A stretch of 64,000 bases of DNA from Atrina japonica (lineage: Eukaryota; Mollusca; Bivalvia; Pterioida; Pinnidae), in NCBI GenBank assembly GCA_030159075.1, contig BROG01000134.1:727501-791500 (forward strand), written 5' to 3'. Positions 57,345-64,000 of this stretch are shown piece by piece. The stretch's first letter is position 1. Each line of letters begins with the position of its first letter. The notes under the pieces were generated by a model. That model was not told where the DNA came from, searched no databases, and was given only the letters and a program-made list of their open reading frames with translations. The position numbers and the translations under genes were made by a program.

Positions 57345-57402
57345 ACCGAGTACGTATCACTGCTGGTGGACATATTGTCCCCGAGAATACTTGTCACTCG
57401 GT
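57345..57402 (+). ncRNA. Predicted structured RNA motif shared with the retrozyme
   Basis: Outer stem ACCGAGT (57345-57351) with ACTCGGT (57396-57402); inner hairpin GGAC-ATATT-GTCC. It contains CACTGCTGGTGGAC and GTCCCCGAG, both identical to retrozyme units. The retrozyme version has outer stem ACTAGGT/ACCTAGT (9205-9211 and 9151-9157 on minus), so the pairing is kept by compensatory changes. The function is not known. It lacks the CTGATGA and GAAA boxes and is not a canonical hammerhead. Confidence 0.5.
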
Positions 57403-57444
57403 ACATATACATTTAATGCAAAAACAAGTACCAAAAAATTACAT

Positions 57445-57665
57445 ACTGGATGGCACGACGCCCAATATAAAAAAGGTGTCATTCTGTTAAGTCTATCGGG
57501 AGCACAGACTCGCAGAGATTGTTTGGTGCTCATCGGATTGTCCTTTGGGGCATTACCACCCTATCATTTGTACCGTCAAAAGATGACGAGTTATGGTATA
57601 AACAAAATAATGCGTATGTTCCCATAAAAAATGTCAGATTCAACTTGATGACATGTTTGATGGTC
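57445..57665 (+). mobile_element. PLE-A copy 5: 5' end only
   Basis: TGGCACGACGCCCAATATAA, TCTATCGGGAGCACAGACTC, GTTATGGTATAAAC and TATGTTCCCATAAAAAATGT match the start of copy 1 (13219-13420). Cut off at ~57665, where an inverted PLE-A 3' end begins. Confidence 0.88.
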
Positions 57666-57669
57666 CAGT

Positions 57670-57950
57670 ATAAGTATAAATATTTAGGATGCCCATGTTA
57701 AAGATACAAATCTGGCAAAAATGGACAGACATGGACCTCTGGAAACCAAGAGGTGGGATCAGGTGCCATGGAGGAGTAAGCATCCCCTGTCGACCGGTCA
57801 CACCAAACGTGAGTCCATAGTCAAGTCCAAATGAAATACGTGAGGAACGAATCCTCGTCACAATTGGTACAGATGTCTCAACAACAGCTAACAAAAAGGC
57901 AACTCTACATTGCATGAAACAGAATAATCGCAAACAAGGTATATCTGGTA
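57670..57950 (-). mobile_element. PLE-A 3'-end fragment (minus)
   Basis: Reverse complement of the PLE-A 3'UTR: GGACCTCTGGAAACCAAGAG, GGTGCCATGGAGGAGTAAGC and CATCCCCTGTCGACCGGTCA, then the end of the RT ORF (GCAAACAAGGTATATC). Confidence 0.88.
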
Positions 57951-58464
57951 TATATTGTACTTTATATTCCTGTTATGAGACCCATAGTTTGCTGTAAGAA
58001 AATCATCATTAAAAGCTTTAAATTAAGTGTTATCGAAAAAAAAACATGCATTCTTATTAAAATAAGGAAGCAGAGCGTTCTTTTCGTACCGAAGACTGCA
58101 GAGAAACTCAAATTTGAAATGCATTAAATACAGGTAGTTTCAGAAGAAATTCAGTAACAAGACATTCACTGTATATTTGCTATGCGAAAAATGCTCCGAC
58201 CCATGTCATTATTGTGCCAACAATAGCTACTCCGTTACACATCGGCGATGGATATATTCAGTATTTGCGCTACCTTCTGGAATTAACATTAGGTCATTCC
58301 ATGAATAGCATCAAATTATGGTAAATTGGTTCTACTAATCAAAATACGCCACAGTACCCTCAGTGAGTGCGAATTGATTGTATATTGGCCTTACTCTATC
58401 TTAACATTATATCAGTATCAAACCCACTGCAAAACATTTTTATTACATTTTTAATTAAATTCAT
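57951..58464. other. Non-coding stretch
   Basis: No feature recognised. Confidence 0.35.
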
Positions 58465-58850
58465 CAATTAGGTAAGAGCTTTATTTTCATCGATTTTTAC
58501 TGTATTTTGATTGGCTTAATGACAAAATATATTTTTTATTAAGCCAATCAAAATACAGGGTCAGACCACTTATAAAAATCTGATTAATTAATCCCATCTA
58601 TAATGTAAATAATGATAATTTTTATCAATTCATTGTTTGACTGTAAACTGATCACATTTGGTAATAAATGGTGATGCCGTGGTGAAAACTTTTGAACAGG
58701 TACTGTAGATATGACGCATCAATTAGGGATTTTCGTGTGAGCTATTTATAACGCCGTATCGAAGATGGCTCCGCACGGACTTGTTCTGTCTTGATTTAAA
58801 AGCGGGCGATATTATGATTTGATGGAGTGGGTTTAAGTAGCCAAGATATC
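58465..58850 (+). repeat. Repeat X, uninterrupted copy, with palindrome 58500-58558
   Basis: Contains in one piece what is split at 22513-22775 and 19130-19529 (reverse orientation). CTGTATTTTGATTGGCTTAA plus T (58500-58520) pairs with its complement at 58538-58558. GCCGTATCGAAGATGGCTCC matches the split copy. Unknown family. No ORF, so a non-autonomous element is possible. Confidence 0.82.
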
Positions 58851-58989
58851 AACATATTTATTGCATGATATCATGGAATATTATGATTCTGTTCAAATTA
58901 AAGATTCGATTTTTCTTTATAAATATAGACCAACTATATTTATAAAAATCATATATTTCGATTTTATTTCCCATCATTTGACTAAGGGG
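58851..58989. other. Short unannotated spacer
   Basis: AT-rich, with AAATATAG and CTATATTTAT inverted pieces near 58918-58945. No gene. Confidence 0.35.
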
Positions 58990-60050
58990 TTTTGCAGTGC
59001 CTAGACTTCAACCATCTTCTACATAACACCGTCACGTGTTCATGTGCGGCACCTCCCTTCAAATATAATCCTATCGGGCATGTCATCACCGGCGACGTTT
59101 CTATTGTTGAAAATGGAACCCCCAAAAATCTTATTTTTAGAGGTCCAAAATACCGCGAAACCCGTTCCTATAATTGGTGACTGAATTTGACCAAAGTTAT
59201 AAATTCTGTCGAAGGTTATGCCAGACGATGGGCCAAACATGAAGACGTACAACCGGACACAGTCTGAATGGCTAAAAGCTATACAATAGTTAATAAAAAA
59301 TCGTATTCGCAAACTTAAAGGAACTATGAAAACACGTTATCCCTCTGTATTTAGTGATCCAGAATTGGTAACCGAACTGGGTAGATAACATGACTCATAT
59401 GTACTGGTCCTAGCAGACAAAACCTCAAATAATGTAGTTTCTATTTGTGAGGCACATTACTATAATTGTTTATTGGATGGACTAGGGTTTAATACGAATT
59501 CTGGTAATCCTATATACACACGTAGCTGAATTTCAAAGGGCGAGTTCCTTCAAAGTAACGTGTTCGTATTACGTTCTTTTGATGTACCTACAACCGATAC
59601 CGATTTTGAGCTACCATATTTATATTGGATACCTAAACTGTACAAAACCCCATATAAGCAGAGGTACATAGCAGGGTCCAGCAAATATTCTACCAAACAT
59701 TACCAAGATACTAACAGTCGTTAAGGAGAAACTTCAACAGTACTGTACAGTCGCTTATTGCAGAAACCATGTTAATTAGATGTGGATACTTAAAAAATCT
59801 ATACAACCTTTGGAAAATTTGTAGGCACACAATTTTTCTCAGATTCGCAGTATCAAAACATACGAATTCTCAACTCTTTACACAACAATGCCCCATAAAA
59901 ATTAACAGAGAGACTTTTTAGCATCATAGACAGCTGTTTTTTCACTAAAAGTTTTACCCCTAGTGATTGGTTATCATGTTACTTATTTTGTCAAACACCA
60001 CTCTGATTCTACACATAAATACACTGAAGATGATAATTTAAAAAAAAGTG
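58990..60050 (+). mobile_element. PLE-A copy 6: internal fragment, heavily decayed
   Basis: It starts within the linker (CTSCAAPPFKYNPIGHVITG-like at 59040) and covers the RT fingers (LPYLYWIPKLYKTPYKQRY at 59620) up to HHSDSTHKYTED at 60010. Many stops. Both ends are truncated, and the Gypsy relic begins at its right edge. Confidence 0.85.
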
Positions 60051-60109
60051 TACTGTTAGTCTCTGATTGTCCTTTGGTATTAGCAAGGAAGAAAAATAAG
60101 AAAGATAAT

Positions 60110-60780
60110 TGTCTGTGTAGATTACCGAAAGGTTAACAGTCTGACATATACAGATGCATTTCCTTTGCCAAGAGTACAGGATTGTTTAGATTCTGTGGCA
60201 GGATCAACTTTTTTCAATCCTAGATCTCACTGCTAGATATCACCAAGTCCGAGTCAAAGAGGAGAGCATACCAAAGACAGCCTTTGTTACAAAATATGGG
60301 CATTTTGAGTATGTCACCATGTCATTTGGATTAACAAAAGCACATGCTACTTTCCAACGTGTTATGGAATCAGCCCTCAATGGCCTTGAGTGAGATCTTT
60401 GACTTATTTATTTTGATGATATTTTGATGTTAAGTAAACATTTTGCAAATCACGTTTGTCGTTTACAAAAAGTTATTTAGAGAATCAAAGATGCAGGACT
60501 GAAGCTGAAGTCTGAAATATGTCAACGTTTTAAACATGAAGTAGTCTTTTTGGGTCATAAATAAACTTGGTGTGTTATCTGACCAACCTGATCATAAAAA
60601 TGTAGAGAAGATAGTTAACTGGCCCACACCTACAAGTGTTACCGAAGTACGGCAATTTCTTGGTATGGCATCTAATAATAGACGGTTTGTGAAAGGTTTC
60701 TCAGTTATTGCTCAACCACTAAGTGAATTGAGAAATAAAGATGTATCTTTCTATTGGTCCGAGAACAGGACCAGAAATCA
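60110..60780 (+). pseudogene. Gypsy reverse transcriptase relic
   Basis: The RT of the Gypsy relic copied element RNA into DNA. Visible motifs: VCVDYRKVN, PLPRVQDCLDSVAGS, LTARYHQV, TKYGHFEY, FGLTKAHATFQRVM, the catalytic YFDDIL at about 60408-60425, KSEICQRF, FLGH, PTSVTEVRQFLGMA and NNRRFVKGFS. In-frame stops follow LNGLE and KVI, and there is a shift at VFLGH. Residue order fits the family and no domain is missing within RT. Confidence 0.85.
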
Positions 60781-61142
60781 TGAGACATCCAGACTCGGAT
60801 AAAGGGAAATTCACAAGATGGTAAAGAAAAGGTCATAACCTTTTGGAATAAGGCTCTCAATAAAGCAGAAAGAAATTACTGCGTCACAGATGAAGAACTG
60901 TCAGCAGTTAGGCATTTTGTGGAGTACTTCAATACCTACTTGGCCAAATGTTTGGTTCTTTTATCTAGTATGACAAACTCAAGGAACCGAAAAGTCATGT
61001 GGCGAGATCGATAGAAATACTTTCTGCAAACAATTTTAATGTTGAATATAGGCCTGTGGACCTTGCAAGAAATGTAAATCAAGGACAGAGCAGATTACTG
61101 GAGTGAGAAAGGTAACCACTAGATAACAAACTAATGCAGATT

Positions 61143-61670
61143 CTGAATTATGGCGTTTTCATTTCACAACTTTTACGTTATGCCAGGGCATGCTCTTTTT
61201 ATGAATGTTTTATTCTGAGAGCTAAACGACTAGCCAATAAACAACTTACAGAAGGTTACGTTGTTGAACGCTTGGAGTCGTTGTTTAAGAAGTTTTATGG
61301 TCGATACGGAGATCTTGTTAAACATAATGAAGTCCCCCTCTCAGAAATATTAGATAGTATTCTGGATCACGGCCATCGACAGTGACTCTGTTTCACCAAT
61401 CATACTTTTCACTTGCCCTTATCACCAAACTTGACCTTTTTACCGAATTTGACCCGTTCATCGAAATAGAAAGGTTTATATGGAACATTTGCGACGGGTG
61501 TGGCATGCCAGCAGAAGGCGCTGACTCCTTCCGGACACCTGGCCTTATCCCGTTTGGAATTCGTAATTGTTCTTCATGTTGAGACCATTTGCACATCTAA
61601 TTTGTCGTGTTATAATGGACCTTTGATTATTGATTGGTACTTCTTCAATTTTACTTATAACCTGAATGTA
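61143..61670 (+). mobile_element. PLE-B copy 3: 3' end, nested in Gypsy
   Basis: YGVFISQLLRYARACSFYECFI, LANKQLTEGYVVERLE, KKFYGRYGDLVKHNE, then FIWNICDGCGMPAEGADSFR and the PLE-B 3' terminus GTACTTCTTCAATTTTACTT. The Gypsy sequence resumes after ~61670. The insertion is 5' truncated and is therefore younger than the Gypsy copy. Confidence 0.87.
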
Positions 61671-61749
61671 CAGCATGGCTGCAAGTATATTCATCAGCCC
61701 AACCTCGGAATTTTCAGCTTAATGACGTAGACATTTCGCCGGACTGGAG

Positions 61750-62960
61750 AAGGAATAGAAAATGGAGTAAAACCCACTAAGGAAGAACTGGTCAAATGTT
61801 CCCCAGCATCCCGCCACTATGCGACACTTTGGGAGCAGTTATTCATGAAAAATGGTATACTCTATAAAGCGAATCATAATCAATTTGGTCAAAGTCAAAC
61901 AAACAAATTATTTTACCAAGGGTTCTGAAAGAGTGCGTCACGAAATTAGAGCACAGTTCTTTGCTAGTGGGTCACTTTGGAATAAAAAAAAAAATAAATT
62001 TAAAATTTCACAAGTTGCCTACTGGTATGATGTGAAGACGGAGGTAAAAATTTACAGTGAACAATGTACAAATTGTGCACAGAACAAACCTCCTTGTCAT
62101 TCCCTAGATAGAGGAAACCTAGGCATGTTGCCACAGACTTCATGAGACCATTACCTTCAACCAAGACTGGAAATCGGTTTATTGTTGTTTTTCATTATTT
62201 ACTTCAAATGGGTAGAAAGTTTTGCAGTACCTGATTACCACTGCACATGTCTTTGTGAAAGAGGTAGTTGCCAAATATGGTTGTTCTCTCACCTTACACT
62301 CAGACCTGGGAAGATATTTTGAGTCTTCAGTTATTAGAGAACTTTGTTTATTATTACAAATTAAAAAGACCAGAATTACCAAAAGAAATCGTAAATGTAA
62401 TGGCATGATAGAGCGACATAACCGAACTGTCATACGAATGATAAGGGCTTACTTTACAGGTGAACAAGATGAATGAGACCTTCATTTGTGCTGTATTGCT
62501 TTTGCATACAGGTCGATACCCCACCCACAGGCTTTTCACCGAACATGTTATTTCGCAGGGAGGTGAGGATTCCTGGTGAAGTTGTATATGGATCCCGGCC
62601 ATCCACCTATGAACCTGTATCCTCCTATGGAAATTACATATAGAATGTCGGAGATAAATTGGAAAAGGCACACACAATTACCAGGGAGCCCATAGGCCAA
62701 TCTGCTGAACGAAATAAAAACTTGTATACTGCAAAGGCTATGGTACAAAACTACGTTCCATGTAATATTGTATGGATCCGGAATGATTTAAGTGAACCTG
62801 CAAAATTGCAACTTTCCTACTATGGACCATGCGTTGTAATCACCTAGTACAGTGACCATGTGTTCGAAATTCAAGAAACTGCGAATGGAAGAATGAAAGT
62901 TGTCAATCATGAAAAACTGCTACCATATCAAGGTGTCTCACCACCGAAGTGGACCTCGCA
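61750..62960 (+). pseudogene. Gypsy integrase relic
   Basis: Zinc-binding HHCC domain: LLVGHFGIKKK near 61955 and NVQIVHRTNLL-like C..C near 62060 (QCTNCAQNKPPC in frame 2). Core: HSDLGRYFESSVIRELC at 62300, then ITKRNRKCNGMIERHNRTV at 62375 with the third acidic residue of D,D,E. Post-core: YYGPCVVIT and HVFEIQETANGRMKVVNHEKLLPY. Several stops and shifts. Confidence 0.82.
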
Positions 62961-63111
62961 AATTTCCTGGAGATTTTCAAAGAAAAGGCCCATGCAGATG
63001 TACTGCTATGCTTTTAGTCTGACCCAACATGTCGAACTGACAGGTGGCTATCTATTAGAATAGGTTAAAATTAGGTAATTTATACTATATATTATAATTT
63101 TTTCTGATATA

Positions 63112-63672
63112 ATGTCTCAACAGCAAACCACTACCGGGAAGCGAGGGAGAGCATGGAAGTATAAGGCATTTGGCTTTACCGGAGAGAGATTACCACTTGT
63201 ACATCACGTCTATGACATTCTAGATGACTATCCCCTTCACTGCCAGCTTTGAGAGTTTTCGCACTATCAGAAGGTCGCTTTGGTTCCTGTTCCATAAGTT
63301 GAGGGCTGCGCAGGATCCAAGGAAATAGGTTGAGGTAGCAGCATTGAAACCTTAACCAGCGGCACTGGGCCACTTCCTGAAAAACTTTCCGTGCTAGAAC
63401 CTTTGCAGCACTGGGAGAGTAGGAAGAGGATCAAGACGACCACCCTTGTGACACCTCCTACACCATCACCAGAGTCAACATCATGTACCCTGGAAGCCGC
63501 CATCCCACAGGAAGAGACCCCAAGGGAAGCACTCCCTCCTGTGGTGATCCCTAGTGTTCTGGAGCCTGAGGAATTGGACCTCATGGACGAGTTTTTCCAA
63601 AGTCATCCTATGCCTAGGACCAGAGATGCAGCCACCAACACTAGTCCTAAAAAGGAAGAAAGCCACATTTAA
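63112..63672 (+). pseudogene. Gypsy 3' ORF after integrase (unrecognised)
   Basis: An ATG at 63112 opens MSQQQTTTGKRGRAWKYKAF and stops at ~63246. A second open stretch, 63391-63672, is Pro/Thr/Glu-rich (TPPTPSPESTS, EELDLMDEFFQSHPMPRTRD). Together they could be one frame-broken ORF of ~180 codons between integrase and LTR. No signal peptide or transmembrane segment, so not an obvious envelope-type protein. I do not recognise it. Confidence 0.5.
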
Positions 63673-63892
63673 ATAAAAAGGTTGAAGACCATCATTGACC
63701 AGCAAGCCAAGCCAGGGCATTAGAAGCAAACACGACGACCATTTAACAATTAAGGAAGGCCCTGGAGGAAATGGGAATGGATACCTTCACAAAGCATTCT
63801 TACCACCATCATGGGCCACGGAATGGTGGGGCGTCTGACTTGAAGCTCAGAAAGCATCTGCTGCCAGCCAGTCCCCCCGTCTGCGATACATG

Positions 63893-64000
63893 TTAGGAAT
63901 AAAAATTAAGTATAAAATAATTAGGTATAAAATATTAAAAATAATTATAGGGCATATATATTATATAATAGGAATGTAATGTGGCATTTACTAATTTTAA
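63893..64000 (+). other. Possible start of Gypsy 3' LTR
   Basis: TGTTAGGAATAAAAATTAAG follows a G-rich stretch (GGAATGGTGGGGCG at ~63822) by 60 bp. The window ends before any LTR end or second copy can be seen. Confidence 0.25.

Larger units (their letters stand above)
60056..63892 (+). mobile_element. Ty3/Gypsy relic, interrupted by PLE-B
   Basis: Broken frames in Gypsy order: RT (CVDYRKVNSLTYTDAFPLPR, DLTARYHQVRVKEESIPKTA, YFDDILMLSKHFANHV, VTEVRQFLGMA) at 60110-60700; RNase H remnants at 60720-61120; a PLE-B insertion; integrase at 61750-62480; the post-integrase GPCVV...HVFEIQ segment at 62820-62900; and a small 3' ORF. Stops occur throughout, so the element is dead. Gag and 5' LTR are missing because the left end is cut at PLE-A copy 6. 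A 3' LTR may begin at TGTTAGGAATAAAAATTAAG near 63893, but its partner is not in the window. Confidence 0.85.

Noticed and set aside
57345..57402. A hammerhead ribozyme in the PLE-A junction
   Set aside because: CTGGTGG...GTC has a good stem-II-like hairpin, but the CTGATGA and GAAA boxes are absent and the outer stem is 11 nt away from where stem I should be.

Overview
The window looks like AT-rich nuclear DNA from a marine bivalve mollusc. The evidence is intron-type gene signals, long (TA)n microsatellites, tRNA-headed SINEs ending in the bivalve-type '...ACGCCA/ACTCAACAAT...' 3' domain, and interspersed repeats with 'GGCCCAATGGGCCTTAA' or 'CATAAGGAACATGTGTA' signatures. The species cannot be named from the sequence.

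Host genes are few. Near the left end there is one 3'-terminal coding exon (2398-3810, +) of an unrecognised coiled-coil, Ser-rich protein. The minus strand carries a dispersed tandem family of single-exon rhodopsin-like GPCR paralogues at 16548-17738, 30726-31793 and 43990-45087, plus a broken fourth copy at 15896-16289. Each sits about 13 kb from the next in a duplicated block whose 3' flanks are also related. The central ~400 bp of the three genes is almost identical while their ends differ, which looks like gene conversion.

The rest is mostly mobile DNA. The dominant family, PLE-A, is a Penelope-like retroelement whose GIY-YIG nuclease lies before the reverse transcriptase, the permuted order known from Chlamys/Naiad elements. 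About a dozen broken copies are present: 5878-6210, 13219-15246, 19530-22512, 28386-28565, 29425-29775, 35200-36195, 47513-47602, 50150-50326, 54280-54475, 56875-57335, 57445-57665, 57670-57950 and 58990-60050. A second PLE family, PLE-B, is at 5586-5660, 33510-35175, 37765-38060, 52940-54165 and 61143-61670. A Ty3/Gypsy relic fills 60056 to the right end and is interrupted by PLE-B. A BEL/Pao-like relic (24822-27660) is broken by a compound satellite and a SINE. There are also a Crypton-type tyrosine-recombinase pseudogene (55708-56720), a LINE tail (54834-55184) and several SINEs with 14-bp target duplications.

The most interesting system is a ~357-bp tandem repeat (8860-9977 and, inverted, 51547-52825). 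On its minus strand (first array) each unit carries a type I hammerhead ribozyme with intact CTGATGA and GAAA boxes and a pairing stem I, so it is a metazoan retrozyme. Both arrays stop at the same nucleotide, 39 nt after the predicted cleavage site, in a terminus (ACTTTGGTAT plus an AT-rich end) that matches the 3' terminus of PLE-A. A hairpin inside the unit recurs, with compensatory stem changes, in the junction between two head-to-tail PLE-A copies at 57345-57402. This suggests that the retrozyme borrows the PLE-A reverse transcriptase by imitating its 3' end.
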